From: Nemophila menziesii
Lineage: Eukaryota > Streptophyta > Magnoliopsida > Boraginales > Hydrophyllaceae
Direction of reading: 5' to 3'
Assembly (NCBI GenBank): GCA_029959085.1
Contig: JARWIR010000035.1
Coordinates: 5,376,501-5,440,500 of the forward strand
Length of the DNA: 64,000 nt
Position numbers and translations under genes: made by a program. Below, in pieces: positions 12,121 to 26,891 of the stretch. Every line of letters begins with the position of its first letter. Position 1 is the stretch's first letter. The notes beneath the pieces are model-generated. The model saw nothing but the letters and a program-made list of their open reading frames with translations. It was not told the DNA's origin and searched no databases.

Positions 12121-13434
12121 TATTTCAATTTTGAATAGAGCGGATGTGAAGTGTTTCTAGTATGTGTTGTGTTGTCCAATAATTTGTTGTTTAATCTTGA
12201 TTTGATTCTAAACAATATCTACTAAGTTATACAATTTCAATGGATCTCTGTCCCTACTTGATATTGAAATTTTTCCTATTATCCTTTTTTATACTTATAT
12301 TGATGTAAAATTTGCATCCATATGAGAACCATTCAAAATATATATAGTTTTGGTCTCCTTTTTTCCTTTTTACTTTTTAAAATTTTGTTATTATTTTTTT
12401 AATCTCATATATTTAAAGAGTTCAGTATTTTATGGACATGTTTTAAAATTATAAATTTTAGAGATAATTTTTATTTATGTTTACTTTGCATAATTGACTC
12501 TATATTTAATCGTATAGATACATGTTAGTTTATGTACTAGTAAATTTCTTAATAATAAATTGGATTTTGGAATCTATTGAGTACTATTATGTTTACAGAT
12601 AATACTTTTCTTTTTTGTTTGAGACTTCATTTATAAGACTATATAAATATGTTTTCTCCATGATAGTAGGATAGAGAAGAATGAAAATTCAATCAAAATT
12701 ATTAAATATAGATTAAATAATATTTTTTATATCTTGTGGCAGGTTATGTGTTATGTGAAGAATTGTTATTATTCAAATGTCAAGATCGTTGACCATAACA
12801 TTTTAATTAAGTATGGTTCTCCTTCTTTTAGCTTGACCACTACATCATCAACAATGTCCCATATTCTAGCCCGCGCCCAGTGATTTAAAGATATAATTGC
12901 TAATTAGGTTCATAACCAACCATTTTCTTGTATGTATATAAATCTATTAGTTAGCCTTGTTGCACTATTTCTAAAACTTATACAATTCATAAGTTTGAGT
13001 ATTTAAAAATATATAAATTAATGTATTTTTTTGTATACAATAAATCATGGATTTATTTTTTCAACGTCGTATCTTAATCATGTAGTGGTGTTGATAATAC
13101 ACCCAAAATACTATTTTAGACTTATGCCTCTTCTACTGAAGAAACCGCCGCCATTTACAGACCATTCGCCACCATCATTAACTTGGTTTCGCTACGCCTT
13201 CAAAAAACGAAGAACCAAATTAAGGTAAATAAATTAACTTTTGTAATTCTAAAAAAAAAAAATTTAAACTAATTTCATCACTTTTATAATTTTTCAAAAT
13301 TATCTGATTTAAAAATAATTAGAATCATGAGGTTTATAATATTTTTATACAAATTATACAATGGCCATTCATGAAACGTTGTAAACCTTTTACTGTATAA
13401 AAAGTGACCCGCTAAGAATACCAGTGTTTTTTTG

Positions 13435-13766
13435 TCCTATACTACATGTTTTTGAATTGTTTTGTAGTAAATATTCACTTGAAAAGTCCTGAAATTTATT
13501 CTTATACTGCATATTATGAATTGTTTGCAGTAAATATTCATTTGATGCAACGTCGAAAATGGTTACACAACCCATTGAATTGTATTGCACAACTTATTGA
13601 ATTGTATTGCGCAACCCAACCCATTGAATTGTATCGCATAGCCTAGTAAATTTTATCGCACAACCCCGAGATTTGTGTTGTATATCCCCGTAAATTGTGT
13701 TGCACATCCCATGTCGCACAACCTCTTGAATTGTGTCGCATAACCCAGTGAATTATGTCGCCCTTG
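13435..13766 (+). repeat. 65-bp repeats and minisatellite (A2)
   Basis: 65-bp repeats start at 13435 and 13500; the minisatellite is 13565-13766. Organised as in A1. Confidence 0.8.
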
Positions 13767-15740
13767 TGAAGGGTATTGTGGACCTCCAGTATAGGACAAG
13801 GGGTGTCCAAAAAGGTCACTTCATATTGAAAGAGAAAGATGAAAAACTAAAAATGAATCAACCATGGATGCATAATATTCTTTATTTATATATGTAACAA
13901 ACAAGTGTATAATTATATACTTAATTATCAAGAATATAGATTGAAATTCATAAAAGTTTGAAATTGAATAAGGATTACAAACTACTTCAAAATTTATTTA
14001 ACACTAATTACATGTTATGTTTCTTATATTAAGATAGATTTGTATTCTTTGTTTTTTTGTAGTGATCATCTTGAGATAAAAATACTATTGTATAAATGTT
14101 TGAACTTCAATAAAACTGCAAAGTATATAAAAATTTGGAACAATACATTAGAGTTCAATCAAGTTGACAATTTTTAGTTAAAATACATGAATAAAATAAA
14201 TAATAAGGGATAAATTATTCATCCAATCCTATATTAGTTACAAAGCCCTCGCAGAGATTTGATCAAATTCTGCATAGAGATGTTAATAGTTATTTGGAAG
14301 GAAATTAAACATGAATGTCAGAGATATTCGTCTCTATATTTATAAACCTATGAATTATACTCAAATACTCAAATACAACAATAAGTTTTGGGTAACTCTG
14401 AGAGAGACGTTCACATCCTCAAAATAATCACAGTGGTTTATCCTTCGATAATTGAAAATCACCAAAATGTCTTGCCATTGCAAGGAACTAGTATCTTAGA
14501 ATTATCAAAAACAAAGATAAAAATACTTGTAAGCAGATATTTATTGATAAACGAGGCATCACAAAAAGTATCAAAGATAGAAGATGGGTCTCCATGTTGG
14601 GAAAAGTTAACTTAAATATTAAAATGTCTAGCATCACTAAATGCCTTTCATTTTTAAATTATCCAATCTTACTTGATAATTTTCATCATTTAAATTTCAG
14701 CCAAAATGATTTCCCATTTGGTTCTAAGTTTTGTGACTTCAAAGAGACATTTCATTCTGTCAAAAATTTCAAGTGTAATTGTTATCCAAACCTCCATAGT
14801 TTTAGGAAAATAAAATAACGATATGTTTCACTGTTTTTTACGATTGATTGTAAAGTCGGTATCTTTTATTTAAAGTACATTTCCTCTTTATATATCTTAA
14901 CTCCACACAACATAGACTCATTGCAACACTTCAACTAAAAAACAGTGTTTTTCAAATCCAAGGATATGTATGGATGCTAAACGACGAATCTCGGATTTAA
15001 GGTTTATAATAGCATGATATTTTATTCTTGTGTTGAAGCTTCTATTATCTAAATGAGAAGAAATAATTATATATTAATCCTCCAACCAACTCGTGAAGTG
15101 GGGTATTGATAATGAAATTTTATCCCAAATGGGTGAACCCTTTTTGGATAAACTCTATTTCAGCCAATCCCATTAGTGAGTAGGAGTTCTTGAAATTTAT
15201 AAACATTTACATTCTCTGGTTTTTATATTAGGATAGGAGTTGGGTGCCATTAATTATCCTAGTTTTTAATATTTGATAATTTTTTTTGCATGTTGAATAC
15301 CCATTTAAACACCTCTCTACCAGCCATTATGGTTACTCAAATCAACGATTAAATTTTCTTTTTTGAGAGTACAAGAACGAAGAATTTGGAACATTAAGGC
15401 CCTTGAGAATTTTCAAAACCATATAATCATGTCCATTGAGGAGTTGCTAAGCAGTAGATGCTAAGAGTTCCATGTTCATAACATCAAATTTTCTAGAACT
15501 TAATCCTCTATATGTTTTGTTCAATAATTTTACCCTAGAATTTCAAGTGAATCTTTTTCTTTTTACCCAAATCCAACCAAAAAATTTCCACCATTCTAAA
15601 TATGTTTTTACAAAATGTTGTTTGAAATTGAAAAATCAACATCTAGTAATTAAGAAAGGTTTGGAAGACAAAACTAATAAGGACATTCTTTATTTAATCT
15701 AGGAGGGTTCTCTTTTTTCAACCATTGGGTCTTTATAAAA

Positions 15741-15854
15741 ATGGACCTTCATCTATCGAAGGATTCTGATATTGGGCCTCATGTAATTCATCGAGATTTC
15801 AAGATATTAATCAATACCAAGAGAGATGATTTAATGGTTAATAAGATTACTTAG
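15741..15854 (+). pseudogene. Protein-kinase catalytic-loop relic (A3)
   Basis: Same 37-codon frame as in A2 with VIHRDFK and a stop at the expected DFG position. Confidence 0.33.
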
Positions 15855-18800
15855 TGTACCTTATTTTTGGAAGTTTCTTAATTAGATAAGATACACCCTC
15901 TAAACCGGAGCTTTGATGCATTTCTTTTAACCTCTTTGAACATGAAAATTTTAGAGTCCTTAAGACTAACCATGAAGAGTGATCCATATACAAATAGTAA
16001 GTGAGATAGGCTCAAACACTCTCTAGACAGCTTTATCCTTTTTATATTTCCCTATGCCTTTCAAAATTAATGAGACGAAGAATGCTTTATTCGAGAGACT
16101 TAAAAAAATGGTGAGATGTGTTTCTTTGTCTGGTTCCATTATATAGTGTGTAATTTTAAATAGGATTAGAATTAATAGAAATTTGGTACTTTTTAGTCAA
16201 GACATATTTCATGATCATACCAATCTAGATCTTTTGAAAAGTCAACTTTCTAAGGATATTGTTGATGTGTTCATCTACCTTAACCTTATCAAGTTCGACA
16301 ATCGTGTAATAATTGTTTGTTACTCTATTCATTTTTAAATTAATAAGATATTTTATGAGCCAGAATAATATTTTGATGGGTAGCATACATAATAGGTGAA
16401 ACCAGAACATCCAGTGAAGCAGTTAGTCGTTACATAGGTTATGATGTTATAGTAAAAATTGGCGTAAGAAATGGGTCGGTAATTCTAAATTTTAATATGG
16501 GACTCATCTTGGGGATATAAGTGTTAGTTGTATTATTAAGCATGTTAACATACAATTTAACCTCGAATAAAGAAGTATCGATTGGGAATCGAATTTGGCG
16601 ATTTCCAAGTATATGGTAGGATAGGCCAACAATCATCCATGGCCCTTGAGATTTCTTACCACCCATTAAAAAAATGAATTCTTGACACCCTAAAATTTTG
16701 GAGGTAACATGACATCAATGTTCATCTCATACATGACTTTGCAAGGTTGACGATCAACGACACCCATTTTTTTTTTGAGAAAAGATCCTTGTTATAATAT
16801 TCTCATAAAAGGAGACCAAATTACATTTAATGATCATTAGGTCATCTTTCTATACCTCATTTTAGTCTTGAATTATAGTGATTCGTTTAAAAAAAATTCC
16901 TTGGGGCAACGAGAAATGAAAGAAGGTCGTGTTCATGTAACCATCTACCACCAAATTAATTCTCGATCTACCTTTCATGAAAGCTTCTTCAGGAGTTCAA
17001 ATACTATCCAAGGAAAAATGAATATATATCATATCCACCAAATTCTCTACTATGTAAGACACATTCTAGAGGAGAATCAGACTTTTTGAGGTCCTTTGAT
17101 CAATACATTATTGTTCTTGAAAGTTTTTCTAGCCCAATTAATGAAAGAATACATAATAACCTAGCAACTCTGAGTTTCTTGCACTCAATATTTATAAAAC
17201 TGATTAATAGCGAATTACAGCATTGATAAATTTAAATTAAGTATTAACTCATACCAATTATCTTATACAAACTAGAAAAAAACATAACACTATGTTGAAG
17301 AGATTTATACTTTCAAAGTTATAAATCAATGTTCCATCCAACACACTTAGCAAGAATCTATAATATTCCATTAATGGACCTATTGACGTGAGAAATTTTC
17401 AACGCTAGAAATTTTCTCAGCCACCTACACATTTTATGGATAATAGTTTGAAAAATCTAGTTGGCACAAGACATATTTTCAATACCTTGAGTAATATTAA
17501 GATTTTCATAGTAAAATGGGTTACTTAGGTGATTCTACTCATCTATATAATTAATTTCATACAGAAGGCACCGCGCCTCACCTTTTATTTTGGTTCGAAT
17601 ACGTCTAGTTTCATTGTGCACAATGATACCTACCGACACAATACATGAATCTTCCAATGAATTTGTAATGGACACATTCTTTAACTAATGCATATCATAA
17701 TATTCTTTATAGTTAAAACATACTTTGCATCTTTCCATTACATATGTATCAAATAGTATCCAAATAAATATTGTAATAATTTTCCGATACCACTTGCTTT
17801 AGTTTATCATTGGTTAAACTTTATAACCCATTCATTGATATTAGTTGATTAGGATAACGTTTAATCTGAGTTTAATTAGATTTTCAGATAGTAATCTTAC
17901 TTTCCCAACTCTACAATATTTTATTTTGGAGCTTTGCATATCATAATGAGGTGTTAGGAGAAGAAAACTCACTAAAAACTTGGGATTCTAATGAATCTTG
18001 TTTATTACGAATTTGTCACGCCTAATTCGTAAAAAGATCCATATTCATTTTTTAAAAGTATTGGAAGTCAATTTCACCAAAAGATTTCGAACCAATAATC
18101 TTCTCTCATTCAACCTAGTGAAACGTTTTCTTATGATGAGCATACCACCAGAAAATTTTGTAAAGACATGCTAAATTTTTACATAAATACTCAAAGATTA
18201 AAAACATACATAAAATAATTTGGGATGGATTGAAGCAAACCTTCGATACACACTTAATTTCCTCCTTTGGATAACATAGTTGAAATCAAACTAGATCATA
18301 TAATAAGAATACAATATTTGATCATACATTAATCACTGCTTATAATAAATTCAGTGAGTACTTGAAAAATGAATATACTTAATGAATTTAAATATCAAGT
18401 CAATTAATAAACCTAATAACTATACACAATAAAATCAATAATTATGCATATCACACTACTCAAAGAGTCAATAATTTGACAACTAAAGATTTATTTGACT
18501 ATACACACATAAATTCTTTTGCAGTATGATATATCTATGTATGAATAACATAGAACTCAAATACCATGAACTATGTAATGTATTACTAATAATTATTTGT
18601 GTTAGTTAGGTTAGTATCCATACAAACATAAATTAGTGAGTATAATCTATACTCATATACTATCACTATAAGTAAAAATGATGGTTATATTTCAATTTTG
18701 AATAGAGCAGATGTGAAGTGTTTCTAGTATGTGTTGTGTTGTCCAATAATTTGTTGTTTAATCTTGATTTGATTCTAAACAATATCTACTAAGTTATACA

Positions 18801-19998
18801 ATTTCAATGGATCTCTGTCCCTACTTGATATTGAAATTTTTCCTATTATCCTTTTTGATACTTATATTGATGTAAAATTTGCATCCATATGAGAACCATT
18901 CAAAATATATATAGTTTTGGTCTCCTTTTTTCCTTTTTACTTTTTAAAATTTTGTTATTATTTTTTTAATCTCATATATTTAAAGAGTTCATTATTTTAT
19001 GGACATGTTTTAAAATTATAAATTTTATAGATAATTTTTATTTATGTTTACTATGCATAATTGACTCTATATTTAATCGTATAGATACATGTTAGTTTAT
19101 GTACTAGTAAATTTCTTAATAATAAATTGGATTTTGGAATCTATTGAGTACTATTATGTTTACAGATAATACTTTTCTTTTTTGTTTGAGACTTCATTTA
19201 TAAGACCATATAAATATGTTTTCTCCATGATAGTAGGATAGAGAAGAATGAAAATTCAATCAAAATTATTAAATATAGATTAAATAATATGTTTTATATC
19301 TTGTGGCAGGTTATGTGTTATGTGAAGAATTGTTATTATTCAAATGTCAAGATCGTTGACCATAACATATTAATTAAGTATGGTTCTCCTTCTTTTAGCT
19401 TGACCACTACATCATCAACAATGTCCCATATTCTAGCCCGCCCAGTGATTTAAAGATATAATTGCTAATTAGGTTCATAACCAACCATTTTCTTGTATGT
19501 ATATAAATCTATTAGTTAGCCTTGTTGCACTATTTCTAAAACTTATACAATTCATAAGTTTGAGTATTTAAAAATATATAAATTAATGTATTTTTTTGTA
19601 TACAATAAATCATGGATTTATTTTTTCAACGTCGTATCTTAATCATGTAGTGGTGTTGATAATACACCCAAAATACTATTTTAGACTTATGCCTCTTCTA
19701 CTGAAGAAACCGCCGCCATTTACAGACCATTCGCCACCATCATTAACTTGGTTTCGCTACGCCTTCAAAAAACGAAGAACCAAATTAAGGTAAATAAATT
19801 AACTTTTGTAATTCTAAAAAAAAAAATTTAAACTAATTTCATCACTTTTACAATTTTTCAAAATTATCTGATTTAAAAATAATTAGAATCATGAGGTTTA
19901 TAATATTTTTATACAAATTATACAATGGCCATTCATGAAACGTTGTAAACCTTTTACTGTATAAAAAGTGACCCGCTAAGAATACCAGTGTGTTTTTG

Positions 19999-20330
19999 TC
20001 CTATACTACATGTTTTTGAATTGTTTTGTAGTAAATATTCACTTGAAAAGTCCTGAAATTTATTCTTATACTGCATATTATGAATTGTTTGCAGTAAATA
20101 TTCATTTGATGCAACGTCGAAAATGGTTACACAACCCATTGAATTGTATTGCACAACTTATTGAATTGTATTGCGCAACCCAACCCATTGAATTGTATCG
20201 CATAGCCTAGTAAATTTTATCGCACAACCCCGAGATTTGTGTTGTATATCCCCGTAAATTGTGTTGCACATCCCATGTCGCACAACCTCTTGAATTGTGT
20301 CGCATAACCCAGTGAATTATGTCGCCCTTG
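19999..20330 (+). repeat. 65-bp repeats and minisatellite (A3)
   Basis: Two 65-bp repeats, then the minisatellite at 20130-20330, organised as in A2. Confidence 0.8.
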
Positions 20331-22304
20331 TGAAGGGTATTGTGGACCTCCAGTATAGGACAAGGGGTGTCCAAAAAGGTCACTTCATATTGAAAGAGAA
20401 AGATGAAAAACTAAAAATGAATCAACCATGGATGCATAATATTCTTTATTTATATATGTAACAAACAAGTGTATAATTATATACTTAATTATCAAGAATA
20501 TAGATTGAAATTCATAGAAGTTTGAAATTGAATAAGGATTACAAACTACTTCAAAATTTATTTAACACTAATTACATGTTATGTTTCTTATATTAAGATA
20601 GATTTGTATTCTTTGTTTTTTTGTAGTGATCATCTTGAGATAAAAATACTATTGTATAAATGTTTGAACTTCAATAAAACTGCAAAGTATATAAAAATTT
20701 GGAACAATACATTAGAGTTCAATCAAGTTGACAATTTTTAGTTAAAATACATGAATAAAATAAATAATAAGGGATAAATTATTCATCCAATCCTATATTA
20801 GTTACAAAGCCCTCGCAGAGATTTGATCAAATTCTGCATAGAGATGTTAATAGTTATTTGGAAGGAAATTAAACATGAATGTCAGAGATATTCGTCTCTA
20901 TATTTATAAACCTATGAATTATACTCAAATACTCAAATACAACAATAAGTTTTGGGTAACTCTGAGAGAGACGTTCACATCCTCAAAATAATCACAGTGG
21001 TTTATCCTTCGATAATTGAAAATCACCAAAATGTCTTGCCATTGCAAGGAACTAGTATCTTAGAATTATCAAAAACAAAGATAAAAATACTTGTAAGCAG
21101 ATATTTATTGATAAACGAGGCATCACAAAAAGTATCAAAGATAGAAGATGGGTCTCCATGTTGGGAAAAGTTAACTTAAATAATAAAATGTCTAGCATCA
21201 CTAAATGCCTTTCATTTTTAAATTATCCAAGCTTCCTTGATAATTTTCATCATTTAAATTTCAGCCAAAATGATTTCCCATTTGGTTCTAAGTTTTGTGA
21301 CTTCAAAGAGACATTTCATTCTGTCAAAAATTTCAAGTGTAATTGTTATCCAAACCTCCATAGTTTTAGGACTATAAAATAACGATATGTTTCACTGTTT
21401 TTTACGATTGATTGTAAAGTCGGTATCTTTTATTTAAAGTACATTTCCTCTTTATATATCTTAACTCCACACAACATAGACTCATTGCAACACTTCAACT
21501 AAAAAACAGTGTTTTTCAAATCCAAGGATATGTATGGATGCTAAACGACGAATCTCGGATTTAAGGTTTATAATAGCATGATATCTTATTCTTGTGTTGA
21601 AGCTTCTATTATCTAAATGAGAAGAAATAATTATATATTAATCCTCCAACCAACTCGTGAAGTGGGGTATTGATAATGAAATTTTATCCCAAATGGGTGA
21701 ACCCTTTTTGGATAAACTCTATTTCAGCCAATCCCATTAGTGAGTAGGAGTTCTTGAAATTTATAAACATTTACATTCTCTGGTTTTTATATTAGGATAG
21801 GAGTTGGGTGCAATTAATTATCCTAGTTTTTAATATTTGATAATTTTTTTTGCATGTTGAATACCCATTTAAACACCTCTCTACCAGCCATTATGGTTAC
21901 TCAAATCAACGATAAAATTTTCTTTTTTGAGAGTACAAGAACGAAGAATTTGGAACATTAAGGCCCTTGAGAATTTTCAAAACCATATAATCATGTCCAT
22001 TGAGGAGTTGCTAAGCAGTAGATGCTAAGAGTTCCATGTTCATAACATCAAATTTTCTAGAACTCAATCCTCTATATGTTTTGTTCAATAATTTTACCCT
22101 AGAATTTCAAGTGAATCTTTTTCTTTTTACCCAAATCCAACCAAAAAATTTCCACCATTCTAAATATGTTTTTACAAAATGTTGTTTGAAATTGAAAAAT
22201 CAACATCTAGTAATTAAGAAAGGTTTGGAAGACAAAACTAATAAGGACATTCTTTATTTCATCTAGGAGGGTTCTCTTTTTTCAACCATTGGGTCTTTAT
22301 AAAA

Positions 22305-22418
22305 ATGGACCTTCATCTATCGAAGGATTCTGATATTGGGCCTCATGTAATTCATCGAGATTTCAAGATATTAATCAATACCAAGAGAGATGATTTAATG
22401 GTTAATAAGATTACTTAG
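22305..22418 (+). pseudogene. Protein-kinase catalytic-loop relic (A4)
   Basis: Same 37-codon frame as in A2. Confidence 0.33.
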
Positions 22419-25400
22419 TGTACCTTATTTTTGGAAGTTTCTTAATTAGATAAGATACACCCTCTAAACCGGAGCTTTGATGCATTTCTTTTAACCTCTT
22501 TGAACATGAAAATTTTAGAGTCCTTAAGACTAACCATGAAGAGTGATCCATATACAAATACTAAGTGAGATAGGCTCAAACACTCTCTAGACAGCTTTAT
22601 CCTTTTTATATTTCCCTATGCCTTTCAAAATTAATGAGACGAAGAATGCTTTATTCGAGAGACTTAAAAAAATGGTGAGATGTGTTTCTTTGTCTGGTTC
22701 CATTATATAGTGTGTAATTTTAAATAGGATCAGAATTAATAGAAATTTGGTACTTTTTAGTCAAGACATATTTCATGATCATACCAATCTAGATCTTTTG
22801 AAAAGTCAACTTTCTAAGGATATTGTTGATGTGTTCATCTACCTTAACCTTATCAAGTTCGACAATCGTGTAATAATTGTTTGTTTCTCTATTCATTTTT
22901 AAATTAATAAGATATTTTATGAGCCAGAATAATATTTTGATGGGTAGCATACATAATAGGTGAAACCAGAACATCCCGTGAAGCAGTTAGTCGTTACATA
23001 GGTTATGATGTTATAGTAAAAATTGGCGTATGAAATGGGTCGGTAATTCTAAATTTTAATATGAGACTCATCTTGGGGATATAAGTGTTAGTTGTATTAT
23101 TAAGCATGTTAACATACAATTTAACCTCGAATAAAGAAGTATCGATTGGGAATCGAATTTGGCGATTTCCAAGTATATGGTAGGATAGGCCAACAATCAT
23201 CCATGGCCCTTGAGATTTCTTACCACCCATTAAAAAAATGAATTCTTGACACCCTAAAATTTTGGAGGTAACATGACATCAATGTTCATCTCATACATGA
23301 CTTTGCAAGGTTGACGATCAACGACACCCTTTTTTTTTTTTGAGAAAAGATCCTTGTTATAAATTTCTCATAAAAGGAGACCAAATTACATTTAATGATC
23401 ATTAGGTCATCTTTCTATACCTCATTTTAGTCTTGAATTATAGTGATTCGTTTAAAAAAAATTCCTTGGGGCAACGAGAAATGAAAGAAGGTCGTGTTCA
23501 TGTAACCATCTACCACCAAATTAATTCTCGATCTACCTTTCATGAAAGCTTCTTCAGGAGTTCAAATACTATCCAAGGAAAAATGAATATATATCATATC
23601 CACCAAATTCTCTACTATGCAAGACACATTCTAGAGGAGAATCAGACTTTTTGAGGTCCTTTGATCAATACATTATTGTTCTTGAAAGTTTTTCTAGTCC
23701 AATTAATGAAAGAATACATAATAACCTAGCAACTCTGAGTTTCTTGCACTCAATATTTATAAAACTGATTAATAGCGAATTACAGCATTGATAAATTTAA
23801 ATTAAGTATTAACTCATACCAATTATCTTATACAAACTAGAAAAAAACATAACACTATGTTGAAGAGATTTATACTTTCAAAGTTATAAATCAATGTTCC
23901 ATCTAACACACTTAGCAAGAATCTATAATATTCCATTAATGGACCTATTGACGTGAGAAATTTTCAACGCTAGAAATTTTCTCAGCCACCTACACATTTT
24001 ATGGATAATAGTTTGAAAAATCTAGTTGGCACAAGACATATTTTCAATACCTTGAGTAATATTAAGATTTTCATAGTAAAATGGGTTACTTAGGTGATTC
24101 TACTCATCTATATAATTAATTTCATACAGAAGGCACCGCGCCTCACCTTTTATTTTGGTTCGAATACGTCTAGTTTCATTGTGCACAATGATACCTACCG
24201 ACACAATACATGAATCTTCCAATGAATTTGTAATGGACACATTCTTTAACTAATGCATATCATAATATTCTTTATAGTTAAAACATACTTTGCATCTTTC
24301 CATTACATATGTATCAAATAGTATCCAAATAAATATTGTAATAATTTTCCGATACAACTTGCTTTAGTTTATCATTGGTTAAACTTTATAACCCATTCAT
24401 TGATATTAGTTGATTAGGATAACGTTTAATCTGAGTTTAATTAGATTTTCAGATAGTAATCTTACTTTCCCAACTCTACAATATTTTCTTTTGGAGCTTT
24501 GCATATCATAATGAGGTGTTAGGAGAAGAAAACTCACTAAAAACTTGGGATTCTAATGAATCTTGTTTATTACGAATTTGTCACGCCTAATTCGTAAAAA
24601 GATCCATATTCATTTTTTAAAAGTATTGGAAGTCAATTTCACCAAAAGATTTCGAACCAATAATCTTCTCTCATTCAACCTAGTGAAACCTTTTCTTATG
24701 ATGAGCATACCACCAGAATATTTTGTAAAGACATGCTAAATTTTTACATAAATACTCAAAGATTAAAAACATACATAAAATAATTTGGGATGGATTGAAG
24801 CAAACCTTCGATACACACTTAATTTCCTCCTTTGGATAACATAGTTGAAATCAAACTAGATCATATAATAAGAATACAATATTTGATCATACATTAATCA
24901 CTGCGTATAATAAATTCAGTGAGTACTTGAAAAATGAATATACTTAATGAATTTAAATATCAAGTCAATTAATAAACCTAATAACTATACACAATAAAAT
25001 AAATAATTATGCATATCACACTACTCAAAGAGTCAATAATTTGACAACTAAAGATTTATTTGACTATACACACATAAATTCTTTTGCAGTATGATATATC
25101 TATGTATGAATAACATAGAACTCAAATACCATGAACTATGTAATGTATTACTAATAATTATTTGTGTTAGTTAGGTTAGTATCCATACAAACATAAATTA
25201 GTGAGTATAATATATACTCATATACTATCACTATAAGTAAAAATGATGGTTATATTTCAATTTTGAATAGAGCAGATGTGAAGTGTTTCTAGTATGTGTT
25301 GTGTTGTCCAATAATTTGTTGTTTAATCTTGATTTGATTCTAAACAATATCTACTAAGTTATACAATTTCAATGGATCTCTGTCCCTACTTGATATTGAA

Positions 25401-26562
25401 ATTTTTCCTATTATCCTTTTTTATACTTATATTGATGTAAAATTTGCATCCATATGAGAACCATTCAAAATATATATAGTTTTGGTCTCCTTTTTTCCTT
25501 TTTACTTTTTAAAATTTTGTTATTATTTTTTTAATCTCATATATTTAAAGAGTTCATTATTTTATGGACATGTTTTAAAATTATAAATTTTATAGATAAT
25601 TTTTATTTATGTTTACTATGCATAATTGACTCTATATTTAATCGTATAGATACATGTTAGTTTATGTACTAGTAAATTTCTTAATAATAAATTGGATTTT
25701 GGAATCTATTGAGTACTATTATGTTTACAGATAATACTTTTCTTTTTTGTTTGAGACTTCATTTATAAGACCATATAAATATGTTTTCTCCATGATAGTA
25801 GGATAGAGAAGAATGAAAATTCAATCAAAATTATTAAATATAGATTAAATAATATGTTTTATATCTTGTGGCAGGTTATGTGTTATGTGAAGAATTGTTA
25901 TTATTCAAATGTCAAGATCGTTGACCATAACATATTAATTAAGTATGGTTCTCCTTCTTTTAGCTTGACCACTACATCATCAACAATGTCCCATATTCTA
26001 GCCCGCCCAGTGATTTAAAGATATAATTGCTAATTAGGTTCATAACCAACCATTTTCTTGTATGTATATAAATCTATTAGTTAGCCTTGTTGCACTATTT
26101 CTAAAACTTATACAATTCATAAGTTTGAGTATTTAAAAATATATAAATTTATGTATTTTTTTGTATACAATAAATAATGGATTTATTTTTTCGACGTCGT
26201 ATCCTAATCATGTAGTGGTGTTGATAATACACCCAAAATACTATTTTAGACTTATGCCTCTTCTACTGAAGAAACCGTCGCCATTTACAGACCATTCGCC
26301 ACCATCATTAACTTGGTTTCGCTACGCCTTCAAAAAACGAAGAACCAAATTAAGGTAAATAAATTAACTTTTGTAATTCTAAAAAAAAAAATTTAAACTA
26401 ATTTCATCACTTTTACAATTTTTCAACATTATCTGATTTAAAAATAATTAGAATCATGAGGTTTATAATATTTTTATACAAATTATACAATGGCCATTCA
26501 TGAAACGTTGTAAACCTTTTACTGTATAAAAAGTGACCTGCTAAGAATACCAGTGTGTTTTT

Positions 26563-26891
26563 GTCCTATACATGTTTTTGAATTGTTTTGTAGTAAATAT
26601 TCACTTGAAAAGTCCTGAAATTTATTCTTATACTGCATATTATGAATTGTTTGCAGTAAATATTCATTTGACGCAACGTCGAAAATGGTTACACAACCCA
26701 TTGAATTGTATTGCACAACTTATTGAATTGTATTGCGCAACCCAACCCATTGAATTGTATCGCATAGCCTAGTAACTTTATCGCACAACCCCGAGATTTG
26801 TGTTGTATATCCCCGTAAATTGTGTTGCACATCCCATGTCGCACAACCTCTTGAATTGTGTCGCATAACCCAGTGAATTATGTCGCCCTTG
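26563..26891 (+). repeat. 65-bp repeats and minisatellite (A4)
   Basis: The first 65-bp repeat has lost 3 bp (CTATACATG instead of CTATACTACATG); the minisatellite is 26691-26891. Confidence 0.8.

Larger units (their letters stand above)
7451..13966 (+). repeat. Array A unit 2 (6516 bp)
   Basis: Head-to-tail copy of the A unit, collinear with A1 but with the ~1-kb deletion whose junction lies at AGTAAAA, 12114-12120. Private changes are loss of about 15 bp near 7567 and loss of 31 bp at 11038/11039, which removes the GGTTCGAAT block found in the other copies. No intact gene is seen. Sequence not listed separately (7451-7850, 8290-8940, 9330-11430, 11470-12110, 13770-13966) is AT-rich and I recognise nothing in it beyond short ORFs without coding signature. 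Confidence 0.92.
13967..20530 (+). repeat. Array A unit 3 (6564 bp)
   Basis: Head-to-tail copy, very similar to A4. The two share private variants such as GAGCAGATG (18705 region, against GAGCGGATG elsewhere) and ATAATTATGC (18438 region, against ATAAGTATGC). It carries the shared ~1-kb deletion (AGTAAAA junction, 18671-18677). Contents follow A2. Nothing else is recognised in the intervals between listed elements. Confidence 0.92.
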